From JBAZAX01 sp964568625 (GTDB lineage: Bacteria > Babelota > Babeliae > Babelales > RVW-14), in NCBI GenBank assembly GCA_964568625.1, contig CAZMQG010000005.1, forward strand, positions 1 to 64,000: a stretch of 64,000 bases of DNA, written 5' to 3'. The notes under the pieces were generated by a model, which worked only from the letters and a program-made list of their open reading frames with translations, was not told where the DNA came from and did not search any database. Shown in pieces: positions 1-6,681 of the stretch (position 1 is its first letter; each line of letters opens with the position of its first letter). Both the position numbers and the translations under genes were made by a program.

Positions 1-159
1 TTTTTTATATAATTTATTCAGCAATAATAAAAATCGATTGCTTCTTGAAAAATCTGATCCAGATGATTCCAATAAAAAAAGTGATCCCAAAGGGCCAAAG
101 AAAAAGAAAGGTGATGATTCTCCACCTCCACCTCCATGGGGAAAGAAAAAGGATGAGGA
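1..159 (+). repeat. Direct repeat copy 1: toxin linker module
   Basis: Bases 1-159 match 1554-1712 at 156 of 159 positions by direct comparison. The mismatches are 136/1689, 141/1694 and 142/1695. Similarity stops abruptly after the KKKDEE codons, exactly where the two proteins diverge into different toxin domains. The left boundary may lie outside the window, because copy 2 continues leftward. This is the signature of toxin-cassette exchange by recombination in a conserved linker. Confidence 0.93.
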
Positions 160-457
160 GAATAATAACTCTATAAGTATTCAGGGAAAGGGCGATGCCC
201 CTGAAATGGGAACGCCTAATTCTGTTTATGAAAAATTGGATAATGAAAAACCAAATCTTGTCATATCTAAAACAAAATATAATGAATTTGGGAAGATTGC
301 AAGAAGAGAGGATTATTATCAAGGGAGTAATCCTCATGCTCATTTTGATAAAGAAACACAGACCAATTTAAATGATCATGTTCATGTTTTTACGTATAAT
401 AATAAAGGACAACCAATTGGAAGAGGTAAGGTATTTCCATTGGATAAGGAAGCATAA
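2..457 (+). CDS. C-terminal part of a polymorphic toxin (5' end outside window)
   Basis: The frame is open to the left edge, so this is the 3' end of a larger gene. It starts inside a linker rich in Lys, Asp and Pro (acidic DPDD, a KKKK stretch, then a PPPPPW motif, bases 1-159) that recurs at 1554-1712. After the linker comes a unique domain of about 95 residues with clustered histidines (PHAHF, DHVHVF) and an ending of the form GQPIGRG. Short His-rich domains of this kind are found at the C-termini of RHS/CDI-type polymorphic toxins, often as nucleases; activity here is inference. A putative immunity gene follows after 1 nt with an AAGGAAG ribosome site. The exact toxin family is not recognised. 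Confidence 0.65.
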   Translation, partial: FLYNLFSNNKNRLLLEKSDPDDSNKKSDPKGPKKKKGDDSPPPPPWGKKKDEENNNSISIQGKGDAPEMGTPNSVYEKLDNEKPNLVISKTKYNEFGKIARREDYYQGSNPHAHFDKETQTNLNDHVHVFTYNNKGQPIGRGKVFPLDKEA

Positions 458-458
458 A

Positions 459-968
459 ATGAGTATAAAAGTTTTCGGAATTCTAGTATTAAATAATGCG
501 AATATGCCTACAAATGAACAAATGATGAAAGCAAAAATAGATATATCATTTTTAATAACAGAAAAAGCTATGGACAATAAATTAGGAATAAATTTTGAGA
601 GAAATATTTTTGATGGATTTATGAAAAATTATTTTTATCGTCTTAATGAAATTCCTTTTGAATTAACAAATGATCCAATGGATATAAATGCGGATGATCT
701 TTTTTCTTGCGATTATATTATAGATGAGAATGATCCCTTAAGTGAGAGTTTAAAATCCAGAATGTTTCGTGTACAAAAATTTCTTATTGAATTATTAAAA
801 ACAAGGTATGTACAAAAGATAACTCTGAATGTTAATGCTCTAGGTATGTTTGGTGTCGACATTGAAACAATCGAGGTTAATGTTGACGATTTTTGTAAAA
901 ACATGGTTTCACTATATGAGAAAAACAATAACTGGATACCTACTGTTAGGATTGTTATAAAGGAATAA
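459..968 (+). CDS. Putative immunity protein A (paralogue of the next gene)
   Basis: A 169-residue soluble protein with no signal peptide. The start at 459 is chosen over the upstream in-frame ATG at 372 because AAGGAAG precedes it and because the N-terminus then aligns with that of the next gene (both have KVFGILV at residues 4-10). The C-terminal half shares ESLKSRM, the RVQ-F--ELL pattern and NVDDFC/VEIDHFC with the neighbour. Its place 1 nt after a toxin C-terminus and its small size fit an immunity protein. No known immunity family is recognised; the role comes from context. Confidence 0.6.
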   Translation: MSIKVFGILVLNNANMPTNEQMMKAKIDISFLITEKAMDNKLGINFERNIFDGFMKNYFYRLNEIPFELTNDPMDINADDLFSCDYIIDENDPLSESLKSRMFRVQKFLIELLKTRYVQKITLNVNALGMFGVDIETIEVNVDDFCKNMVSLYEKNNNWIPTVRIVIKE

Positions 969-973
969 TAGAA

Positions 974-1480
974 ATGAACCTAAAAGTTTTCGGGATCTTG
1001 GTTCCATACAATTATCAAAGGTTACCATTGAAAGAAGAAATAGATTTTTGTTTTTTAACAACAAAAAAGGCCATAAAAAATAAGCTCGGAATAAAATTCG
1101 GAGGGAATGTATCAGAACAATTTGCGAGTAAAACTGAAAATAAAAAGATGCAAATTCCATTTGAATTAGTAGACAATTTTATGGTTTCAAATGCCAATTG
1201 CCTTTTTGTTGGAGAAGGAATTAAAGTAAGCATTGATGGGATAAGAATTGACAACGGCGAAAGTTTGAAATCTAGAATGTCACGCGTACAAAATTTTTTT
1301 GTTGAGTTATTGCAAGCGGATAAGGTTAGTGATGTTATTTTGTACGTAAACACAAAATATGAAGATAAATCTGAACCCATAAACGTAGAAATAGATCATT
1401 TTTGTGACAAGATACTTGAATTATATAATCAAAATAATAATTTGACTCCTGCTGTTAAAATGATTATGAAGTCAAGCTAA
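974..1480 (+). CDS. Putative immunity protein B (tandem paralogue)
   Basis: A 168-residue protein, clearly homologous along its whole length to the gene 5 nt upstream: same KVFGILV start, NKLGI near residue 35, ESLKSRM in the middle and a similar DFC/HFC plus LY-NNN end. A tandem pair of divergent immunity-like genes behind one toxin is common where cells keep protection against variant toxins. It lies directly before the second toxin module. Function is inferred from context only. Confidence 0.6.
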   Translation: MNLKVFGILVPYNYQRLPLKEEIDFCFLTTKKAIKNKLGIKFGGNVSEQFASKTENKKMQIPFELVDNFMVSNANCLFVGEGIKVSIDGIRIDNGESLKSRMSRVQNFFVELLQADKVSDVILYVNTKYEDKSEPINVEIDHFCDKILELYNQNNNLTPAVKMIMKSS

Positions 1481-1494
1481 GGTGCAACACTTAT

Positions 1495-2055
1495 TTGACT
1501 ACAACGTTAAGACTAGCAGATTGGGCTTTAGGCCTTACGGCAGGAGCTGGATATTTTTTATATAATTTATTCAGCAATAATAAAAATCGATTGCTTCTTG
1601 AAAAATCTGATCCAGATGATTCCAATAAAAAAAGTGATCCCAAAGGGCCAAAGAAAAAGAAAGGTGATGATTCTCCACCTCCACCTCCGTGGGACAAGAA
1701 AAAGGATGAGGAACAAAGATCACGCAATCAAGCGCTTAATGAAGCTAAAGACAGAGCAAATATTCCAAGATCGCAACAACCTTCGCGTCAATGGCAAGTT
1801 GGGGATGATTTTAACAGGTCTGGACAAGAATCATATAGATACAGCAAAGACTCGGGAACTTTTGGAAGGTATTATGAATATGATACACCTCAAGGAAAAA
1901 GGGTAATTGTTGAACATACCAATGATGGAACTCCTCATACACACGCAGGGGTGCCAAAGGGTGATACTGCTGCTACGTGCTATGATTTCAAAGAAAATCG
2001 ATATCAAAAAATTATTGGTCCAGATGGAGATCATCATATTTATTATGACAAATAA
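1495..2055 (+). CDS. Short polymorphic-toxin module (orphan cassette 2)
   Basis: A 186-residue ORF beginning at a TTG with AAGGTG about 10 nt upstream. It has a hydrophobic segment (ALGLTAGAGYFLYNLF, about residues 11-26), then the repeated Lys/Asp/Pro linker, then a new C-terminal domain of about 110 residues. That domain contains QQPSRQW, YYEYDTPQGKR, EHTNDG-PHTHAG and a final DGDHHIYY. I recall very similar strings at the ends of RHS-family toxins, where the conserved His/Glu/Asp residues suggest a nuclease; this is from memory and unverified. It could be translated alone or be a silent cassette recombined into the large gene whose end lies at 457. Its likely immunity gene follows at 2068. 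Confidence 0.68.
   Translation: MTTTLRLADWALGLTAGAGYFLYNLFSNNKNRLLLEKSDPDDSNKKSDPKGPKKKKGDDSPPPPPWDKKKDEEQRSRNQALNEAKDRANIPRSQQPSRQWQVGDDFNRSGQESYRYSKDSGTFGRYYEYDTPQGKRVIVEHTNDGTPHTHAGVPKGDTAATCYDFKENRYQKIIGPDGDHHIYYDK
1554..1712 (+). repeat. Direct repeat copy 2: toxin linker module
   Basis: The second copy of the linker at 1-159, 98 percent identical over 159 bp and in the same reading frame inside the short toxin gene. Such low divergence beside wholly different C-terminal domains indicates recent duplication or ongoing gene conversion. Confidence 0.93.
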
Positions 2056-2067
2056 CAACTTTAAACA

Positions 2068-2532
2068 ATGAGAAACTTTATGAATTCTAATCGACTTGAT
2101 TTAATAAGAAAAAAAAAGATTGAACTTTTGGCTCACAAAGTCATCAACAATCTCTTGGGAATAAAGTTCGTAAGATTTGAGGACGAAAAATCTTTATGGA
2201 TAAAAGACATTGATAGAATATTAGAAAAAATTATTCGAATAGACTCCACGCCTGTTGAGAATATTAAAATCGGAAAAAAAAAGGAAGAATACCTTTTATG
2301 GGTGCAAAATTGCCTGAACTTTTTAAAGGACAAAAAAGAATGGCTCATACTTGTTCCAACTAGTAATGGATCAATTTGGACAACCGTTCTAATTGAAAAT
2401 TTTGGCTTGGCAACATCATCTCTATGGGACATGTCAAGCAACGAATTTATCATTGCGAACAAGGATTTGAGAAAGGTTATAGCAATATTTTCTGAAGAAA
2501 AATATTATGAATTTCACTGTAATAGTTTTTGA
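2068..2532 (+). CDS. Putative immunity protein for toxin cassette 2
   Basis: A 154-residue soluble protein without signal peptide or membrane segment, 12 nt after the cassette-2 toxin. The second Met (2080) is an alternative start; neither has a strong ribosome site. It shares a faint NNLLGIKF-like stretch with NKLGIKF of the two upstream immunity-like proteins, so a distant relation is possible but weak. The assignment rests on position, size and the toxin-immunity alternation of the locus. Confidence 0.5.
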   Translation: MRNFMNSNRLDLIRKKKIELLAHKVINNLLGIKFVRFEDEKSLWIKDIDRILEKIIRIDSTPVENIKIGKKKEEYLLWVQNCLNFLKDKKEWLILVPTSNGSIWTTVLIENFGLATSSLWDMSSNEFIIANKDLRKVIAIFSEEKYYEFHCNSF

Positions 2533-2602
2533 TTTACAAAATTTGGCCTTACCGAAAATTATTCTTGTTTTTTAAGCAACTTAATGCAAACCATTGTAAT
2601 AA

Positions 2603-2764
2603 AGTTTGCGTCATTTGAAAGGACTTTACCCAAAATATCAACCCAATGGACACGGACACGTGGAGGGTACCGGACCATTTACCAAAGGCCAGGGCCCTTC
2701 GATCGATATTAATGGCAAAAAAGTTCCTTTCTATAGTCCTGACGCACATTGGCCAATAAATTAA
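2603..2764 (+). pseudogene. C-terminal fragment of a third polymorphic toxin
   Basis: An open frame of 53 codons after a TAA at 2600, with no convincing start (TTG at 2606 or 2615). It encodes a coherent domain end: a GHGHVEGTGPF motif, GQGPSIDI and a final SPDAHWPIN. I recall nearly the same pattern in RHS-associated toxin ends (type 24-like), unverified. No linker or N-terminus precedes it, so it is read as the remnant of a displaced cassette. The gene behind it would be its immunity partner. Confidence 0.6.
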
Positions 2765-2791
2765 CATACAAAACAATAAAGGATAAAATTA

Positions 2792-3196
2792 ATGGATGCA
2801 ATTGATTTTTTAAAAACACTATATTTTGGGGATCGCTATTGTACCAGAATAATACTCGATGGATTAAAAGATAACTTTGAATTACATATAAATTGTATTT
2901 CTCGTGTAAGAGACATATCTGGGCAGTGGAATTTTTATAACGACGAGAACATAGAAAACGGAATAGTAGTTATTTCTGGCGTTAAAAAAATAATATTTGA
3001 CGAATCTGGATTACTGCCAAATGATTCAATATACAATATTTATGCAAATAAGATTGATGATAAATTATATGAATTTACAATTGAAGCCAATCATGGGGAT
3101 GAAAAACTTATATCGCATGATTTAACCATCAAAGTTGTAGGCGAATCTGTGTATCTGGTTGATCCAAAAGATCCAGATAAAAAGATTGTTTCTTGA
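2792..3196 (+). CDS. Putative immunity protein (DUF6258-like) for toxin fragment 3
   Basis: A 134-residue protein with AAAGGA 8 nt before its ATG. It starts MDAIDFLKTLYFGDR, includes an ISRVRDISGQWNFY stretch, a PNDSIYNI motif and ends VYLVDPKDPDKKI. This layout recalls the DUF6258 family, which I associate with toxin neighbourhoods; the match is from memory. It stays intact although the toxin before it is only a fragment, as expected if cells keep immunity to toxins of relatives. Confidence 0.55.
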   Translation: MDAIDFLKTLYFGDRYCTRIILDGLKDNFELHINCISRVRDISGQWNFYNDENIENGIVVISGVKKIIFDESGLLPNDSIYNIYANKIDDKLYEFTIEANHGDEKLISHDLTIKVVGESVYLVDPKDPDKKIVS

Positions 3197-3252
3197 AAAA
3201 TTTAATCCAGATAACTCATAAGAAAATTCCACCACCGCCACTTGGGAAAATA
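3192..3252 (+). repeat. Decayed third copy of the toxin linker
   Basis: Immediately overlapping the stop of the preceding gene, the sequence reads as a degraded and internally deleted version of the 159-bp linker. It encodes LEKFNPDNS, then a stop, then codons matching CCACCGCCACTTGGGAAAA against the CCTCCACCTCCATGGGGAAAG of copy 1. The Lys-rich middle is missing. It shows that another cassette once ended here. Confidence 0.6.
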
Positions 3253-3278
3253 GTGTTAAATAAAGGATTTCACTTAAT

Positions 3279-3935
3279 ATGAAAAGAATCACAATGATAA
3301 AAATACATAATTGCTACTTAATTTCTTTAACAATTTTAATAATAACATTGGCTGGATGTGCAAAATACAAACCACATCCACTTATAAAACCAGAGAATTC
3401 ACCTATAATTCAAAAACAAAACGTTGAAGCTTCAATAAAACCTTTATCCGAAAATGATTGTAAATATTATTTCGATAGAAAAATCATAGAAACAGGATAT
3501 CAACCAATTCAAATTCATGTAAAAAATGACAGTGAAGAGGCATACTACTTAGATATTTCATCAATCAATATTCCAGTTGAAAACACTGGAACCGTTGCAT
3601 CAAAATTGCTTTATGGCCCGTATGACACATGGTTGCCATGGTATGTCGGAGCATTTACAGGGTTTATTTTTTTACCAGCATTTATACTTTTTGTGCCAGG
3701 GATATTTGAATTAGCTAATGTAGAAAGTGCTAATCGAAAACTAGTTTTTGATTTTAATGAACGAATGTTTGACGAGAGTTCAAAAATTAAAATAAATCCA
3801 AATGCATGCATGGATAGAGTTTTCTTTATAAAAAAACAAGCCTTACCAGAGAAAATAAGGTTATCTCTTAAAAATGTCAGAACTGAAGCCTTTTTGGATT
3901 TTGATTTTGCTATTAAAAAATGTACCTCATGTTAA
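3279..3935 (+). CDS. Predicted lipoprotein with a central membrane hairpin
   Basis: A 218-residue protein whose N-terminus has a hydrophobic stretch and an LAGC lipobox (Cys at residue 27), so it is probably lipidated. Residues around 125-150 contain a second hydrophobic segment (FTGFIFLPAFILFVPG). AAAGGA lies about 10 nt before the ATG. The last 16 nt overlap the next gene, suggesting coupled translation. No family is recognised. Confidence 0.6.
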   Translation: MKRITMIKIHNCYLISLTILIITLAGCAKYKPHPLIKPENSPIIQKQNVEASIKPLSENDCKYYFDRKIIETGYQPIQIHVKNDSEEAYYLDISSINIPVENTGTVASKLLYGPYDTWLPWYVGAFTGFIFLPAFILFVPGIFELANVESANRKLVFDFNERMFDESSKIKINPNACMDRVFFIKKQALPEKIRLSLKNVRTEAFLDFDFAIKKCTSC

Positions 3936-4459
3936 AGACATTTAAATATTGTTTGTTATTGATAGCATTTGTATCCGTTGTTGCACAACAACCTAATGAT
4001 GTAACAAGTTCAACTGATTCAAATTCCTCCTATGATTTGGCAAATCTATGCAGAGAATTTCTTATTGATGCTGCGCAGATAGAAGGATTAGAGGTTATTA
4101 TTTTTTCTATAGATACCATAGCTCATGAATTGGGACATGCAACCGCCTCAAAAACTTTGTTTGATGTGCATGATCCTATTAAAATTCATATAGGAAAATG
4201 TACCATGGAAGATACAACGCCTAGGCTTTTTTCATTAGGCAATATGCATTTTTATAAAACTATTCCATGGCAAAGTGGCATAACTGAGTTTGGGAAAATG
4301 TATCTAAAACGAAATCGCTTGATTTACGAAAATCTCGATTTAGGCGTTGAAACAGCTGCAGGAAGTCTATTTGCTGCAGCATTAATGTATTTTTTACTAT
4401 CGGCAATAACAGGGTACTGTGCTTACTGTGATAATAAAAAATTATCAGAGACAACTTAA
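3920..4459 (+). CDS. M50-like membrane metalloprotease, N-terminal half
   Basis: A 179-residue protein with an N-terminal hydrophobic segment, a zinc-protease HELGH motif at residues 69-73, and a hydrophobic ETAAGSLFAAALMYFLL segment near the end, in the position of the second membrane helix of M50-type proteins. It lacks the downstream Asp motif. That motif (GGDG followed by LW) lies in the same frame beyond the TAA at 4457-4459, in the segment starting at 4499. The two parts therefore look like one gene of about 305 codons cut by a single stop. Alternatively this half is a functional truncated protein. Confidence 0.6.
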   Translation: MYLMLKTFKYCLLLIAFVSVVAQQPNDVTSSTDSNSSYDLANLCREFLIDAAQIEGLEVIIFSIDTIAHELGHATASKTLFDVHDPIKIHIGKCTMEDTTPRLFSLGNMHFYKTIPWQSGITEFGKMYLKRNRLIYENLDLGVETAAGSLFAAALMYFLLSAITGYCAYCDNKKLSETT

Positions 4460-4498
4460 AAAAGCTTAATAAATGGGGCTGATTCATTTACCTACATC

Positions 4499-4837
4499 TT
4501 GAATACAAAAAACATATCGGATAAACAAAAACGATTTTTGATAAATGCAACGCTTATCATATACTTATCTCTTATTTTTGACCTCTTTTATGGATGCACT
4601 CCATACCACGGTGGAGATGGAGTAGAATTGTGGAAAGAGTATATGGGTGTCACCGGACCTTCTCTTAAAATAGTCCATGTATTATCGACATTAGGAGCAT
4701 GGGGTTGCTTTGCATTGCTTATAAAAAAATATTGCGATGCTCGCAAAAAGCTTTCTCCTGAACTTTCTAAAGTATCTATTCCAGCGGCACTAGTTTCTTT
4801 AATTTTAATGCGTAAAGGACTTATTCCAAAACTGTAA
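4499..4837 (+). pseudogene. M50-like metalloprotease, C-terminal half after an in-frame stop
   Basis: An open segment of 112 codons in exactly the same frame as the HELGH protein upstream, with only one stop codon (TAA at 4457) between them. It has two hydrophobic segments and the motif CTPYHGGDGVELW, which matches the position and form of the second metal-ligand motif (Asp-Gly) of M50 relatives. A TTG at 4499 could start it, but no ribosome site precedes it. It is most simply the 3' part of a broken gene. Confidence 0.5.
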
Positions 4838-5015
4838 AATCTGTAACTATTATTTCATGGCAATCCCTAATTCCGAAAACACCGTCTGAATATTTGATAA
4901 CGTAAAACCAAATATGATTTCTCTATTCCTGAATGCGTCAACTATGTTACACTTTTAAAAATCTATAAAAAATATTCATAATAGCTTTAGTTATTCAAGA
5001 CAGTTTGTATCATAT

Positions 5016-5043
5016 TTTACTTGGCCATAACACCTGATATAAT
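5016..5043 (+). promoter_or_regulatory. Candidate sigma-70 promoter with extended -10
   Basis: TTTACT (5016-5021), a 16-nt spacer and a perfect TATAAT (5038-5043) preceded by TG in the extended -10 position. Transcription would start near 5050, about 40 nt before the ATG at 5090. This supports that start over the in-frame codon at 5021. Confidence 0.6.
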
Positions 5044-5089
5044 GGAAGCAAATTTTGTTAAAATGCTATTCTCAAAAAAGGGAGCCTTT

Positions 5090-6304
5090 ATGATAGAGTC
5101 CATTTTATATTTTATTGGGTATTTTATTGGGTATGCAGCTGTTAATCTTTTTTTATTTTTTTTATTGTATAAAATTACAACTTTTTTCCGTCGGCAATTT
5201 AGAAACAGCATAAATAGCCTGGAAAACAAAACCCATACAAATTCATCTAAAGTTATGGTTCTAAAGTCTATAAGTTTTGGGTTAGCTTTCTTAATTAGCG
5301 GATTTTTTTGTGTAGTCTTTTTTTTAGGTAATATATCATTAGGCATAGAAAAAATTGCAAAGAAAATTAAAGATAATTCTAATGTAGTTACCCTATCATC
5401 CATACAACTATTTGAAAAATCAACCGATCCAGCTCAACTTTACAAAGCAGGCTTAGCCTATTTGATGGGGTATAAAGTTAAATCTAATCCAGTAAAAGCC
5501 AAAAAATTATTTTCTCTGGCTGCAGAAAAAGGAGATGCCAATGCCCAAGCTTACATGGGTATAATGTGCCAAAATGGTTTAGGCGGTCCCACAGATATTC
5601 AAATGGCTAAGACCTTCTATCTTGCCGCAGCAAAGCAAGAAAATGAGTTAGCTCTTTTTGGGCTTGGCTCACTTTATACAACAACCGGAAGTTCTCAATC
5701 AGAAATATCTCAAGGAATAAAATACTTAGAAAAAATTGCACAAAAAAACAATGAAAATGATGTTAATAAAAAGGATATCAATATAAAGGCACAACATCTT
5801 TTGGCAACAATTTACGAAGGCAATGCGCTTGTTGCACAGGATCTTGCAAAGGCAAAAAAATATTATGCCATGGCTGCAAAGCAAAATGACGCTGAGGCAC
5901 AATGTTCGTTAGGAATATTGAACTCAAAAGAAAAAAACTATGATGAAGCAAAAAAATGGTTAGAACTCTCTGCTGACCAGAAATTTGTACGTGCTTACAC
6001 AGCTCTTGCAAATTTGTATTTTTATGGATATGGAGTAAAAAAAGATTATACACAAGCAAAAAAACTCTACGAAGAAGCAGCAAAAGCACAGGATCTAGAA
6101 GCATTGACCGCACTTGGAATGATGTACGCTACTGGACTAGGGATCGAACAAAATATAGAGTTAGCAAAAGAGTATTTAGATAAACCTGCAAAGATAGATC
6201 CTAATATTAAATATTTGCTTGTAACACTCAATGAAACACACAACATAGACAAGCAAAATCGCGCACTTTCAATATTAAAAACTCTCTTGGAAAGACAACG
6301 TTAA
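5090..6304 (+). CDS. Sel1-like repeat protein with N-terminal membrane anchor
   Basis: A 404-residue protein. Residues 1-30 and about 65-85 are hydrophobic (two membrane segments). From about residue 110 to 370 it is built of Sel1-like repeats of roughly 36 residues with the usual A-A-LG-MY-G-GV pattern followed by AKK-Y--AA. Sel1/TPR solenoids bind other proteins, and in intracellular bacteria many are exported; this one appears to be fixed in the inner membrane. The ATG at 5090 follows an AAAGGGAG ribosome site. It has its own promoter and no close operon partner. Confidence 0.8.
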   Translation: MIESILYFIGYFIGYAAVNLFLFFLLYKITTFFRRQFRNSINSLENKTHTNSSKVMVLKSISFGLAFLISGFFCVVFFLGNISLGIEKIAKKIKDNSNVVTLSSIQLFEKSTDPAQLYKAGLAYLMGYKVKSNPVKAKKLFSLAAEKGDANAQAYMGIMCQNGLGGPTDIQMAKTFYLAAAKQENELALFGLGSLYTTTGSSQSEISQGIKYLEKIAQKNNENDVNKKDINIKAQHLLATIYEGNALVAQDLAKAKKYYAMAAKQNDAEAQCSLGILNSKEKNYDEAKKWLELSADQKFVRAYTALANLYFYGYGVKKDYTQAKKLYEEAAKAQDLEALTALGMMYATGLGIEQNIELAKEYLDKPAKIDPNIKYLLVTLNETHNIDKQNRALSILKTLLERQR

Positions 6305-6681
6305 TTTGCATAAACGTAAAGTTAACTACCTGTTTTTAATGCATTTATTTTTAACCAATAATGTCTTGGATTTTATTTGGGAATAATAAAATTTCTAAAA
6401 TGGCCCTGTATTGTACGCCAGTTGCCAGATTCATTTTTATAAATTTTTGGAATTAGTGTCCCTTTTACCCGAGTTTTTCCAATATTTCAAAATATTGAAT
6501 TTTAAACAGCGTAAATCTATCCACCAAATCAAAATTCAATCAAAATACTACAAAACCATAATCAATTGACGAATAGTAATTTATACAATATGATTAGTTT
6601 TCGATAGTTAATACTTAATAATAGCTAAAAATTACAAAAAACTTAGCATTTTGCACAAATTATAACTCATGGAGGTTACAA
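6305..6681 (+). other. Intergenic region, 377 nt
   Basis: No ORF with a credible start and no RNA fold I can support. Its right end carries the promoter at 6566-6594 and the leader of the phosphatase gene. No clear terminator for the upstream gene was found. Confidence 0.6.
6566..6594 (+). promoter_or_regulatory. Strong sigma-70 promoter of the phosphatase operon
   Basis: TTGACG (6566-6571), 17-nt spacer, TATGAT (6589-6594): ten of twelve consensus positions with ideal spacing. Transcription would start near 6601, leaving a leader of about 80 nt. A GGAGG ribosome site lies before the ATG at 6682. Confidence 0.75.

Noticed and set aside
4457..4459. Recoding of TAA as an amino acid in the protease gene
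   Set aside because: Many other genes here use TAA as a normal stop, so a code change is excluded; no readthrough signal can be shown from sequence alone.
5021..5089. Upstream start of the Sel1-repeat protein
   Set aside because: A promoter -10 box (5038-5043) lies inside this stretch and the ATG at 5090 has a clear ribosome site.
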